A stretch of DNA of 64,000 bases from Pseudomicrostroma phylloplanum (GCA_039545275.1 BCHS01000019.1:1-64000), one strand, 5' to 3'; positions 22,585 to 35,400 are shown, counted from the first letter of the stretch. The notes: generated by a model from the letters alone, not told the origin. Program-made: numbers and translations.

Positions 22585-23694
22585 TGCGAGGCGGTTGCTG
22601 GATGCTGGCTGGTGCTAGTGTAGTTGCTCCTTATGCTCCTGCCTAGCTACTGGAGAGTCGTGTGCGTGTGGACGTCTCGCAGGGAAAGATGGTGAAGGAG
22701 AGGTCGATGGAGTGACAAGACCGCAGACGACGTAGCAGTCCACCTCTCGGCCGATCTCTTGCCAATCAAGGCGTGCGTGGGTGCGGGGGGTCGTGTGCGT
22801 GTGCGTGTGCGTGAGAGTCCGGCAATGGCCAGTGCTGGGTGGTAACGTGCTCCCCTTGCCCTCTCGGCACCTTTCGGGCGGAGACGGGTCAAGGAAAGCC
22901 TCGAGTGAAGGCAACGAAGGGACAATGTGACCGACTAGACTATCAGCAGCTTGCAGTCGATCGAGGGCTGCCCCATCTGATGCCCATTGACTGGCGCTGT
23001 GCCCTACGTCGTCTCTAGCGTCATCGTCGTGTGCATCTCCTCGACGTCCTCCTCCACGCGCCCCTGCCTGCCTGCCTGCCTCGGATCTCAGGCTGCAGCA
23101 GGCACCTCTGAGGGGCCACGTCGTGCGACCACGCCCTCACGCCCCCCACCCACTCACTCAAGCACCTCTGCTCTGCCCAGGAGCGGACTATCTAGAAGCG
23201 CGTGAGTCAGTGTGCGAGTAAGTAAGTGGTCCATGTCGTCTGACACGTTCCCTTGAAATCCGGGGACGTGGGCCCCTCGGGGGAAAATAAAGCACCGAGG
23301 CACAGAGGCACAACATGCACACCAGGCACCACAGGGCAACAGTTCATCCTTCGATCGCCTGCGTGCGCCCCCGATTAGGCATTGCCCACGTTCCTCGGCT
23401 CGGCACGCCGGCGGCAAGTCATTTAAGGCGCGACGCGGCGCGGTGCGGGGGCATAGCGAGAAGGAGAAGGGAGGAAGGTGCGGTGGGGAGGGGGGAACAG
23501 CGGCCCTATCGTGGGTTGGCGTCGTCATCGCCGTCGTCGTCACCTCTATCACACATTCACCGATCAATGAATACAAGAAATCAGGACCACTCTCTTTGTG
23601 TATTCAGAGGATGACATTGGCATTGTACTTGGTTGCATGTATCTCACGCTCACGCTTCTCTACAGCACGCGGACCATCGTCCTTTTTCCCCTCT
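22585..23694. other. Intergenic region between the bHLH and SurE-like genes
   Basis: About 1.1 kb, holding the 5' flank of the bHLH gene (with a GTGTGC run near 22790-22812) and the 3' flank of the phosphatase. I see no supported gene; the ORFs of 72-161 aa are low-complexity Arg/Ser/Cys shadows. Confidence 0.55.
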
Positions 23695-24994
23695 TCAGTT
23701 CTTGTTCAGCTTCTTCGCGACGGCGTCAATGGCCTTGGCAGGAGCCTTGACCTTGGCGCTAGGCGCATCATAGTCGACGGCAAAGACGCTCACCGACGCC
23801 TTGCACGCTCCCGACGCGACCCAGTCCGTCTCGCCCTCGAGGGAGCAGTCGCCCACGTTGCACGTGTTCAGCCCACCCTTGGGAACAATGGACGCATAGG
23901 TGGGAAGACCGGCAGAGTTGAGCACTAGCTTGTCGCTCTCTGCTCCACCGGTCAGGCGGGTACGCTTGAAGTCGGGCTTGAGAGAAGGGCAGGCAGTCGA
24001 GTTGAGAGAGGCGTAGTTGATGTTCAGACCGATGCCGTTGGGCAGAAGAGGGGTAGAGCCAAGGGCGTCGGCGTAGGTGCTGACAAAGTTGGCAGTCGCG
24101 GTACCGATGATCACTGCGAGAGGGGTCAAGGGAAACCCGGAAGTGACTGGTGAGCCCCTTTTTTGCATGGCCTCTTCCCTTCCTGCAACACTCACCAGAT
24201 TCGTCCTTGGTAGAGTCCAGGTCCAGGCTATGGTAATCACGCATGGTAGAGCTTGCCGAAAAGGCCATTGCTGGGTACCCTCGACCAACAGCGGCGTAGG
24301 CAGCGCCAATGGTACCCGAGAGGGTGTACAGCAAGGGTCCCAGGTTGGTTCCTTCATTGGGGCCCGAGACGAAGAGGTCGATCTTCCCGCCAAAGGGCTT
24401 GACCTGGTCCAGCGCCCAGAAGGAAGTCGCGGCGGGCGTACTGTTGAAGTAGGCCAGGCCAGAGTCGGAGGAGTTGCGGCCAAAGTAGGGGGCGCCAGCG
24501 GGGGCGGTGTTGTAGGCTGCAGGGCCCGTCAGGTTGGAAGAGGGGAGGACAATTGTGCCACCCTTGCCGCTCTGCTGCGTCGCGGGGGCGACCATCTGCA
24601 CACTGTGGCCCGCTCGACGCAGCGCATAGTAGGTAGCACGAATGTTTGCAGAGGCCCACGAGTCATCGTTGCTGGGAGGGAGGAAGAGGAGGGGGAGCGG
24701 GTGTGAGTACCCCACCTTCACGGAAGCGAATGATCATTTCCCACCATCGACTTCAAACCCCGCCCTCGCCCACCCCCCTTTTCTCACTCACGTCAAGACG
24801 ATGTTCAGCTTCTTGTTGGCCGTTCGAACATTCTTGAATCCAGCAGCACTGACTCCATAGGTAGAGCTGGAGCCACTGTTGGAGCTGGCTCGCTCGCTGA
24901 TGGGAGAGGCGAGGACAGAGGGAGCTGTCGAGAAGAGGGTGAGAGCCAGGACGAGGCTGAAGAGGGTCAGGAAAGAGAGGGTGGAGCGTTGCAT
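23695..24994 (-). CDS. Secreted SurE-type acid phosphatase / nucleotidase
   Basis: Survival-protein SurE family hydrolase removing phosphate from nucleotides or other phosphomonoesters (family role). Three exons, 24994-24792, 24671-24196 and 24113-23695, with GT-AG introns of 120 and 82 nt, make a 365-aa protein in continuous phase. It starts with a signal peptide (MQRSTLSFLTLFSLVLALTL..., cleavage near VLAS). NIVLTNDDSWASANIRA is the SurE N-terminal metal-binding block (Asp70, Asp71; bacterial NDDG). Then come TQQSGKGGTIVLPSS and SGPNEGTNLGPLLYTLSGTI, the SurE SGPNxGxNxG metal-site loop. Two C-terminal cysteines (TCNVGDC) may form a disulfide. Phosphate-regulated secretion is plausible but not shown. 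Confidence 0.87.
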
Positions 24995-25150
24995 GATGGG
25001 CAGATGGAAGGCTGGGCGAGAGTGAAGAGGAAGAAGGGGGCAGAGGGATGGACGGAAGAGGAGGGGAGTCGAGGGGAGGTTGGCTAATGTAGTATATGAA
25101 GCTTTCTTTCTCGGGAGCAAAGTCGTCAATCGGGATCAACTACGGCGGGA

Positions 25151-25157
25151 TTATATA
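25151..25157 (-). promoter_or_regulatory. TATA box candidate for the SurE-like gene
   Basis: TATATAA reads on the minus strand about 155 bp upstream of the SurE-like start codon at 24994. Confidence 0.4.
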
Positions 25158-25248
25158 CCTTGCTCCTATCCCCTCGCCTCGAAGTCCCATCCCATCCTCG
25201 GAGACAATCAGCATCCGGCGTCAGAGCAAAGGAAGCAGACTTTGCACA

Positions 25249-25249
<1 letters not shown>

Positions 25250-25293
<44 letters not shown>
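25250..25293. repeat. Poly-C homopolymer, 44 nt
   Basis: Uninterrupted C run immediately left of an assembly gap. Likely a sequencing/assembly limit, though a real homopolymer cannot be excluded. Confidence 0.85.
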
Positions 25294-25309
25294 AGGGAGC
25301 CTTCTCCGT

Positions 25310-25310
<1 letters not shown>

Positions 25311-25354
<44 letters not shown>
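25311..25354. repeat. Second poly-C homopolymer, 44 nt, abutting the gap
   Basis: Separated from the first run by 17 bp of ordinary sequence, and of equal length. It ends exactly where the N block starts. Confidence 0.85.
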
Positions 25355-25454
25355 NNNNNNNNNNNNNNNNNNNNNNNNNNNNNNNNNNNNNNNNNNNNNN
25401 NNNNNNNNNNNNNNNNNNNNNNNNNNNNNNNNNNNNNNNNNNNNNNNNNNNNNN
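25355..25454. other. Assembly gap (100 N)
   Basis: Exactly 100 N, the conventional size for a gap of unknown length; the true distance is unknown. The gap is followed by C/T-rich sequence. Confidence 0.98.
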
Positions 25455-26461
25455 CCCCCCTCCCTCCCCTCTCGCTTACAGACTGCGTGCCTCCCCACAC
25501 CCAGCCACGGTCCCTCCCCTCTTTCAATCCGTCGTCGGACTAAAGCACTCGGACGCCGAACACTGAGCGGCAAGATCTCCGTTTGTCCGTCCCTCCGGTT
25601 CTCCGGCGATAGGCTGAGGCTGAGAGAATTCCAGGGTGGGGTACTGCTGTACTGTAGGAGAGGAGAAGCTCGCAACTTGGGTGCACGCGCGTGCGTACAC
25701 GTTGCCTCGCCCGCGTCAGTCTCACGTCGGGGGGCACAGGCTGAACTCGCTTGCATGGCTCAAAGCGCCGCCGTTGCCGAGCCGACTGACGCGTGCAGCA
25801 GCTCAAAGGGGAACATGCTCAGGGGGGGGAATAGATTGGCGAGTCAGCACTAGAATACCCATTTTCTCCTTCGCAACACGTGTACTCCTTGTATTAATGG
25901 GAATCGCCGAAGGCTGATATTTGGATCACCGAGCAAAGGTGACAAGGCACACGCCCATACACACACACACACAGACGTTGTTGTTGTTGAAGGGGAAAAC
26001 ATGATGAATTACTTCTCGGAAAACGCATCCAGTAAATTAAGGGAAAAGGCCACGACAGGGAGGAGGGGGAAAGGACACGACGAATCACCGAGACAGTGGG
26101 GGAAACAAAACAGGGTGCTAGGTAGACAAGGGGGCAGAGGCCAGTAGAACAGCTCGAGGTCCGAAACACTGGGCGCGATACCACCAATTCCGCTTCCAGC
26201 AAGAACCTGTAGCAAACAGGAGGGGGAAATACACGTCTGATCGAGAGGAGTGACTCGTGAGATGGGGAACCTGGAGTTGAATCCCGACCCTGAGTATCCA
26301 GTCTCTTCTATTCTTCTTCTCTTTCTTTCTTTTTTTTCTTTTTTTTTCTCTTCTTCTCTCCTACTACTTCTCTGAGATCGACCGAGGTCGCAATCTCTTC
26401 ACTTCTTCAGGGACCTGCACTTGTCCTCTCTAACTCTCTGTTTCACTTCCGAGTCAAGACT
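25455..26461. other. 3' flank of the giant gene
   Basis: No supported gene. It contains a (CA)n run at about 25960-25976 and a long pyrimidine (C/T) tract at about 26307-26370, the latter about 100-150 bp beyond the stop codon of the giant minus-strand gene. On the minus strand this is a purine tract and could lie in the 3' UTR. Confidence 0.5.
26307..26370. repeat. Long polypyrimidine tract
   Basis: About 60 nt of almost pure T and C on the plus strand, downstream of the giant gene's stop. Confidence 0.7.
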
Positions 26462-29400
26462 CTAACGATGCCTTCGTCCGAGGATAGGAGGCATGGCAGT
26501 GTTGACTGCAGCGAGCGATGCGCGGCTCAAAGCGGCGCCCTTGACTGCAATTGCCGACATGGGCTTGCCAATGACACCAGGGTGACCTCGCCTCCACTGC
26601 ATCGGTACTGCACCACCTAGACCGTTCATGAGCACGCCCGAGGCATGCAGGCTGGTAGCGGTGGTGGTAGCAGCAGCCGAGTCCACAGCGGTAGTGGTGG
26701 CCTCAGCAGCAGCAGCATCGCTGGTGCTGGCGGCATCGACGATGCCGTCATCCAGACCGACACCGGTGCCAACATCGGCAACGATTGACGTCGAGGTCGG
26801 TGTGGCAGTCGACGAGGTGCTGCTGTCGGGACCAAGGGTAAGCGTCAAGGTGGCTCCGTTGGCAGCGACCTTGGTGGTAGTGACAGTGCCCGAGGAAGCC
26901 TGCACACTGGAAGTGCCAGAAGCCTTGACAGCGGCAGAAGTGCTGGAAGCCTTGGTCGACTTGGCAGTGCTCAACTTGGTGGCCGTCGAGCTAGTGCCGT
27001 TGCCGGCGTAGACTGTCTCAGTCTTTCCATTGGCCAAGGTGCGGGTGCTGGTCACGGTGAAGACTCCACCGGTGGCGCCGGATGCAGCGCCACTGGTAGT
27101 GCCAGTGCCAGTCAGGGCATCACCGGCAGAGACGGTAGTGGTTGCTCCGTTGGCCACGGCCGTCGCCATCGTCGTCGCAGCCTGAGACTGTTGTGTAGTA
27201 GGCGCAGACGACGAAGAGGAAGAGCCGTGGAACGTGACAGTGGCACCATTCTCCAGGGTCACCGTAGTGGCAGAAGTAGTCGTGGTAGCGTCAACGGTGA
27301 CGGTGCGAGCTTCGGTCACTGTGACGGTTGAAGCGCCAGCGGCGGTACCCTGGGCGGCATTGGCTGCGTTCTTTGTAGAAGCCTCAGTGGTGGTGTCGTC
27401 ATCGTCGCTCGAGTTCTCGTCTCCAGACGCGGCGCTGTCAGAGTCGTCGGTGGTTGACTCAGAGCTGCCAGTGTTGGAAGTTACAGTAGAACCCGAGGTG
27501 CTGTCAGAATCGGAGCTGCTGTCATCCGAAGAGGAGAGGCGCTCAGTCGAGACCGAACAATCAGTGATGGGAGAGTCGGTGAGCGGAGCGCAGCCAGAAG
27601 GAACGTGAGGGTAGTAGAGCTGACGGCCATTCTTGCGTGTGACCTCGGGAGTACCGTCCTCGTTGTAGTAGGCGATCCAGGTGACTTGGCAATCGCCAGC
27701 GGAAGACGTCGAAGAAGCGCTTGCAGAGGTAGTAGCAGATCCAGTCGAAGCTGCGCCTGCGGCGTGGCCGGCAGAAGTCTTGGAGCCAGACCCAGCGCTG
27801 GTGGAGCCTGATCCGCTCTTCTTGCTTGCGTTGGACTCGGCGCTTTCATCACTCTCTCCACCGGAAGTGGCCGAAGCCTTCTTGGTGGAAGACTTCGTGG
27901 ACTTCTTGGTGGACTCGTTGCCCGATGCTCCGGCGGCGGTCTTGGTCTTGGTCTTGTTGCTCTCTGTCGAGGCCGCAGCGCCCGCGCCCTCGCCAGCAGC
28001 CAACGTCTTGCTCTTGGAAGAGGCCTTGCCAGACGCGGTTGCTGCAGTGCTCTTGTGAGTGGATGCCTTGGTTGTGGCGTCGTCACCAGCGGCGACAGAA
28101 GCACCGTTGTTGGCTGCAACCTTCTTGGTCGAAGTCGAAGCCTTGGTCGAGGCAGTCTTGGTCGACGAAGCCTTCTCGGTGGTGGCGTCGTCACCAGCGG
28201 CAACGGAACCGCCGTTGTTGGCCGCAACTGCCTTGGTCGAAGTCGAAGCCTTGGTCGAAGCCTTAGCGGAAGTCTTGGTCGAGGCAGCCTTGGAGGAGGC
28301 AGCCTTGGTCGATGTAGCCTTGGTCGAGGCAGCCTTGGTCGATGTAGCCTTGGTGGCGCTCGTCTTCTTTGTGGTAGCCTGGCCAGCATCACCAGCAGAG
28401 ATAGAGCCACCGTTGTTGCCTGCGACCTTCTTGGTCGTGGAGGAGCTGTGCGTCGATGCCTTGGTGGAAGAGGCCTCGGACGTGGCCGCAGTGGACGCGG
28501 TAGCAGAAGCATCATCGGTAGAGGATGAGGAGCCCTTGGCCGTGCTGCTCTGACCTGTGCTGATGCCAATGTTGCCTCCAGTGTTACCGGCGACGGCGGT
28601 GGTGCCAGTCTTGGATGCGGTCGTGGCCGTGATCTTGGAGCTGGTGGATGAACTCTGCACTCCGGAAGTGGTCTCGGCAGACGAAGAAGTGGCTGCAATC
28701 GATGATGAAGTTGCTGCAGTGGACGACGAGTTTGCATCTGTTGCATCATCTCCACCATCGCTGACAGTGTTGGTGGCTGCCACGCTAGAGCTCGAAGCCT
28801 TTGAAGTCGATGAGCCGATGCCGATGGACGCTCCAGAAGATGCTGCGTTGGCAGCGGCGGAGCCGCTAGCAGTGTTGGTTGCAGCTCCAGATGTGGATCC
28901 GGTGGAAGCAGCCGACGACGCAGGAGAACCGGACGAGGACGTCGTGGAAGCATCACCACCAAGACCAACGCCCGCGTGGCCGTTGCCGGCGATCGATGCG
29001 GTGGCAGTGCTCGATGAAGCAGCCGAAGATGACGATGACGAGGCCGACGAGCTGGATGCGGACGTCGACGAAGCATCGAAGTCAATACCAACGCTCGATG
29101 TCTGACCGTTGCCGGCGACCGTTGCGGTGGTAGTGCCCGACGAAGCAGCCGACGTTGACGATGACGAAGCTGACGAGCTGGACGCGGAGGTCGAGGTAGG
29201 ATCAGAGTCAATACCAACGCTCGACGTCTGGGCGTTGGCCACGACCGATGCGGTGCTCGTTGAAGCAGACTTGGACGCATCGGCTGTGCTCGACGCCGAA
29301 TCAGTGCTGGTTGCAGTGCTAGAGCCAGAGCTAGAGCTAGAGCTAGAGCTAGAGTCAGAAGCGCTTGCAGAGGCCGCAGTTCCAGACGATGATGCAGAGT

Positions 29401-32400
29401 CAGACGCGGCAGCGCTGGAGGACTGAGCCTTGCTGCTCGTGGTGGCAGAAGCAGTGGTCGTGGCATCAACGGACCCGTAGACTGTGACAGTCTCACCGCC
29501 GTCCACCGTCGCCGTGGTGACCGCAATCTTGCCTGCGTTGCTGTCATCGTCGTCACTAGAGCTGGATCCCGTTGCCGCAGTGGTGGCTGCGGCCTGAGTG
29601 GCAGCCACAGAGGAGCTCGTGGATGAGGCCTTAGTGGAGCTCGAAGATGAAGCCTTGACGGAGCTCGAAGATGAATCTTGCGTCTCCGTTGCAATGGCGG
29701 CTCCGGTGTTCTGGCCGTTGCCAACGACATTGGCGGACTTGGAACTCGTCGAAGAGGCATCGGAGTGCGAGGAAGAAGCCGTGGCATCCGATTGGGCAGA
29801 GTCGGACGATGCGGACGATGCTGAGCCAGCAGTTCTTGTAGAAGACGACGCACTTGACGAAGTGGAGTCGGCAGGAACAGCAACGGTGGAAGAAGCATCG
29901 TTGGCGGCAACAGAAGCGCTGGTGGAAGACGACTTCGAGGAAGCCGCCGAGGCAGAGGATCCCGAGGAAGCAGTAGAGGCAGCCGATCCAGAACCGGTAG
30001 TACTTGTAGAGGACGATGCGCTTGACGAGGTGGAGTCGGCGGGGACGGCGACGGCGGAAGAAGCGCCATTGGCAACAACAGAAGCGCCGGTAGTAGAAGA
30101 CGACTTCGAAGAAGTGGCCGCTGCAGACGAATCTGAAGACGTATCCGTAGCGACCGATCCAGAAGAAGCCACCGAGGCGGACGATCCTGAGGGGACTGTC
30201 GAGGCAGACGATCCCGAAGAACCGCCCGAAGCAGAAGAGCCCGAGGAGACCACCGAGGCAGAAGAGCCTGAGGAGGAGGCAGCTGAGGACGAACCTGAAG
30301 CAGTCGAGTTGGCAGAAGTGGATACGATGGACGAGGAGGAATCCACACTGATGGCAGGTGCTTGCGACGCCGTATTGGCAACGACGGATGCACTGGTGGT
30401 GGCAGATGCAGTGTTGGTGGCAGACATGGCGCTCGCGCTGTTTGAGGCAGAGGGAGCGACCGATGTACTGTCTATCGTCGTAGCCGTGCTCGAAGTTGCG
30501 GCGGCGGCTCGAGATGCTGCCGCCGACTGGACCGATGCGGCCGAAGCCATGGCAGCAGAGGCAGCAGAGTTGGCTGATGCCACCAATGAAGACAGCGAGG
30601 AAGCGATGTAATCAGCGTAGGAAGAGGCAGCAGCTGCGCGTGCGTCAGCAGAAGCGACCTGTGCAGCGGCGGACGCAGAAGCCGAGGCAGCGGCAACCGA
30701 GGCGGCCGATGCAGCTGACACCGAGGCGACCGAAGCACTGGAGGCCGCCAAGAGGGCTACATTCGCAGCCGAGTAGGATACAGCATCTGCGTAAGCAGAA
30801 GCGACCGAGGCGGCGGAAGCAGCGGAGATGGAGGCCTTGTTCGCAGACGATGACAAGGCAGCCATGACAGCAGCCTCGGATGAAACTGCTCCAGCAGCAG
30901 CAGAAGCGGCAACAGCGGCAACCGAGGAAGCAGAAACAGCGGCAGCAACGGCGTAGCTGGAGGCTGCAGCAATGGCGCCGTCAGCAGACGTCGAAGCCGC
31001 AAGAGCATTGGAAGCCATGGAGGCTGCTGCTGCTGCTGCAACGGACGATTGAGACTGGACAGCAGCAGATGCCACGGAAGCGGCGGATACAGCTACCGAC
31101 GAGGCGGAGGCGGCTGCCTGATCGGCGACCGCAGAGGCGACGGCAGCGCGTGACGCGGCCGAAGCAGCGACAGCATCAGCAGAAGACGAGGCGGCGAGGG
31201 CCTTGGAGGCAGCGGAGGCGGTTACCACGCTTGCAGAGGATTCGTACGCAGATGCGACCGAAGCATCGGAAGCGGAAGCCGAAGCCGCAAGGCCGGAGGC
31301 AACCGAGGCGACCGAGGCGGCTGAGGCAGATGCAGCGTCAGCTGAGCTGGCCGCAGACGCGGCTGCGGCAGAAGCCGAAGAAACGGCTGCAGCAGCTGAA
31401 GAGCTTGCGTCATTTGCAACCGAAGCAGCGTAGGCAGTGGCGGAAGCGACAGCGGCTGAAGCGGAAGAGAGCACTGCCGCTGCGGAAGTGGAAGCGGCAG
31501 AAGCGACGTTACTGTTGGAGTTGACAGCCGCAGCAGCCGCTGACTGGGCCGCGGAGGCGACGGATGCAGCCGAGAGTGACACGGACTGCGCGTAGTCAGA
31601 AGCAGAAGATGCAGCAGCGGCAGCAGAGACCGAAGCGGCTTGTGCGATTGACGACTGCTGTGCAACGGCATCTGAAGCAGATGAAGCAGCGGCATCGGCA
31701 ACGGCTGAGGCAGACTCGGCAGCGACAGAGGCGGAGGCGACGACGGCCGAAGCAGAAGCAGCGACAGCAGCTGTGAGAGACGATGCAGAAGCAATGGCAG
31801 CGGCGGCGTCAGCCGAAGCGGAGGCAACCAGGCTGGCTACCGAAGCAGAGGCGTCGGAAGCAGCCGAAGAGGCAGCTGCCAAGACGGAACCGGCAGAAGC
31901 GGTAGCGGCAGAAGCTTCGGCAGAGGCGCCTGCGATGACCGAGTTTGCGTAGACCGAAGCAGAAGCAGCTGCGGAAGAGGCAGAGGCAGCCACTTGCGCT
32001 GCAGAAGAGGAAGCAGCTGCAGCAGCTGCAGAGCCAAGAGAGACAGCGCCGGCAGCAGAAGCAGAAGCAGAAGCAGCTGCGGCAGATGCTGAAGCGGCGA
32101 CTGAGGCAGCATACTGAGCAGCAGACGAGCTAGCGCTGTCCTGAGAAGCAAGCGCTGAAGCAACAGCGGCTGAAGCAGACGAAGCGGCGGCAGCAGCAGA
32201 GGAAGCGACCGAGGCAGCGAAGACCGAAGCTGATGATACAGCGGCGGCAGTCTGAGCGTCAAGAGACGTCGAGACGGCATTGGCAACGGAGGCGGCAGAG
32301 GCGGCAGCAGCAGAAGCCTGAGAAGCTGCGGATATAGACACGGCCGAAGCCTCGGCGGATGCTGAGGAGACAGCGGCGTCGGCCGCGGCGGAAGCAGCAG

Positions 32401-35400
32401 CAGCGACCGAAGAGGCAGAAACCGAGGCTGACTGGGCGTACAGAGATGCAGAAGCTGCAGCTGCAGAAGCCTGCGACTGTACCGAAGCAGCCGAGACGGA
32501 GGCAGCAGATGCAGCGGCGGTGCCCAATGCCTGGGCCGCAGATGCCTCCGAGGCAGCGATAGATGCGGCTGAAGAGGCAGAAGCAGCCACTGACTGAGCA
32601 TACTCAGATGCAGAGGAAGCGACTCCCGCGGCCGAGGTGAGCGCGGCAGCTGCGACGGAAGACTGGGAGTCCAGAAGATCAGACACCGATGCAGCGGCAG
32701 AGCTGGCGGCGGCGGCAGCCGAAGCAGACGCCTGGGCAGCGTAGGCAGAGGCAGAGGACGCGGCGGCGGCAGTGTAAGCAGCTGCAGAGGTCGAAGCAGC
32801 GAGAGCAGCCGAAGCTCCCGAGGCAGCAGCGGCAGCAGCGTAGGACGAAGCAGATGCAGCGACCGAGGCAGCGGAGGTAGCAGCTTGATCCGCTGCGGCA
32901 GACGCAGAAGCCAGGGCAGCATCGGCAGATGCCGAAGCGACCGAAGCGGCGGAAGAGGCTGAAGAGCCAATCGAAGCAGCGTAGCCCGAGGCGGAGGCTG
33001 CAGCGACGGAAGCCGAAGAAGCAACGGCAGCAGCAGACGAAGAGGCCGAAGCAGCGTAGTCTGAGTCTGAGCTGACAGCAGCGGCAGCGGCAGCGCTAGC
33101 AGATGAAGCAGCTGCTGAAGCCGATGCAGCNACAGAGGCGGCGTAGTCGGCGGCCGAAGAAGCGACACCAGCAGCCGAGACCGAAGCAGAGGAAGCAATG
33201 GCAGCATTCGAAACCACGGCAGCGGCAGCAGCAGCGCTAGCAGAGGCGGCAGCATCCGAAGCCGAAGCAGCAGCGGAGGCAGCGTAGGCGGAAGCGGACG
33301 AAGCAGCAGCAGCAGTGTAGCCGGCGGCGGAAGTGGAGGCAACCGATGCCAACGATGCGCCAGAGGCGGCGGCAGCAGCAGCAGAAGCGGAGGCAGCATC
33401 AGCAGCGGCAGCAGCCACGGAAGAAGCGGATGCCACTGCCTGAGATGCGGCCGATGCGGCACCTGCAGAAGCAGAGGCAACGAGGGCCGACGCAGAGGAG
33501 GCAGCAGCGGCAGCAGAGCTGGAAGCATCAGAGCCAACCGAAGAAGCCGAGGCGAGAGCATCAGAAGCTGATGCTGAGGCAGCATTAGCGACCGAAGCTG
33601 CGTACTGAGAGGCAGATACGGCGACCGAGGAAGCAGAAGCGGCAGCGGCAGCAGCGGCAGTAGAGGCAGAGGCCGCCACGGCCGAGTCTGAGGATACAGC
33701 GGCAGAGGCAGCCTGAGCGGCCTTTGAGGCGTCGGAGGAAGCTGCAGCAACGACAGACGAGGCATAGTCTGCGGCTGACGAAGCAACTGCAGCCTGAGAG
33801 ACGACGGCGGCCTGGGCGGCCTGAGAAGCTGATGCTGCGACGTCCGAGGCCGATGCTGCGGCCTGAGACGCGACAGCGGCGGCAGACGACACAGCGGCCT
33901 GGGCAGAAGTAGACGCAGCGAGCACGATGGAAGCAGCAGCAGCTGTAGCAGCCGATGCAGCGCTAGCAGCTGAAGCCTGAACCGCAGCATCAGATTCGAT
34001 GGCAATGCTGAGGGCGGCGGCGGCAGAGGAAGCTGCTGCCACAGCCGAAGAGGAAGCTGCTGCAGCCTCTGAGGAAGCTGAGGCTTGAGCAGCAGCGGCC
34101 TCGGCAGAGGCTGAGGCTTGAGCAACGCCGGCTGCGCTAGTCGCTGAAGCAGCGGACGCAGAGGCAGAGGAAACAGCGGCTGCGGCCGAAGAGGAAGCAG
34201 CATCAGCAACCGAAGCAGCGTATGCAGAGGCAGAGCTGGCAGCGGCAGAGGCGGATGAGGCCACGGAAGCTGCAGAGATGGAAGCTGCGGATGCAACGGC
34301 AGCGTCAGACACAACGGCGGCAGAGGCTGCAGCAGCGGCCGAAGCAGCTGCGGAGGTTGCAGAGGCGGCAGCCGAGGAGGCGTAGTCGGCCGCAGAAGCA
34401 ACCACGGCGGCTGCTGAGGTCGAGGCAGCGCTGACGACAGCGGCTTGAGAGGCCAGAGCTGCGGAAGCCACACTGGCGGCAGAGAGCGAGACGGCATCAG
34501 CAGAGTTGGAGGCCTCGAGAGCCTGTTCGGAAGCTGAGGAGGCCACAGCAGCGGCTGACGAGGCTGCAGCGGCGGCATAGGCAGAAGCCGAGGCAGCGAC
34601 AGCAGCCGTATAGGCATCTGCGGAAGTCGAGGCAGCGGCGGCGACCGATGCGCCCGAGGCAGCAGCAGCGGCAGCATAAGAAGAAGCCGAAGCAGCGACC
34701 AGGGCAGCGGAAGTCGCAGCCTCGCCGGCGGCCGCAGAGGCCGAAGCCAGAGCGGCGTTGGCCGACACGGAGGCTGCAGATGCAGCAGCAGAGGCTGAGG
34801 AGCCGACGGAGGCGGCATAGTCCGAGGCGGAGGCTGCAGCGACGGAAGCCGAAGAAGCAACGGCAGCAGCAGACGAAGAGGCCGAAGCAGCGTAGTCTGA
34901 GTCTGAGCTGACAGCAGCGGCAGCGGCAGCGCTAGCAGATGAAGCAGCTGCTGAAGCCGATGCAGCGACAGAGGCGGCGTAGTCGGCGGCCGAAGAAGCG
35001 ACACCAGCAGCCGAGACCGAAGCAGAGGAAGCAATGGCAGCATTCGAGAGAACGGCGGCGTCAGCGGCAGCGCTGGCCGAAGCAGCAGCTACGGATGCCG
35101 AAGCAGCCACCGAGGCGGCATATTGAGAGGCAGAGGCGGCGACAGCAGCAGTGTAGCCAGCAGCTGAGGTAGAAGCAGCCAATGCAGCTGCAGCTCCAGA
35201 GGAAGCGGCGGCAGCAGCGTACGACGATGCAGAAGCAGCAACAGAAGCAGCAGATGCATTAGCACTGTCCACGACTTGCGAAGCCGACTGCAGGGCAGCC
35301 ACAGCGGACTCGGATGCAACGGAAGCAGCCGACTGGGCTGAGACGGCGGCAGCGGCGGCTTGGGCCGAGGCAGAGGCAGCAGCCTCAGAGGCAGAGCTAG

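Larger units (their letters stand above)
26462..30499 (-). other. Ser/Thr/Lys-rich C-terminal tail of the giant protein
   Basis: About 1,345 residues, different in composition from the Ala/Ser region. Ser/Thr runs alternate with a recurring short element (for example VAGNGQTSSVGID, VAANNGGSVAAGD, VADVGTGVGLDD). A Lys-rich block at about 27,900-28,480 repeats KAST/TKAS. Heavy O-mannosylation is likely for a secreted Ser/Thr-rich chain (general knowledge). Confidence 0.8.

Noticed and set aside
25080..25853. 257-aa plus ORF through the poly-C and N block
   Set aside because: Its length comes from poly-Pro over homopolymer C and 34 undefined residues from the gap; it has no biological support.
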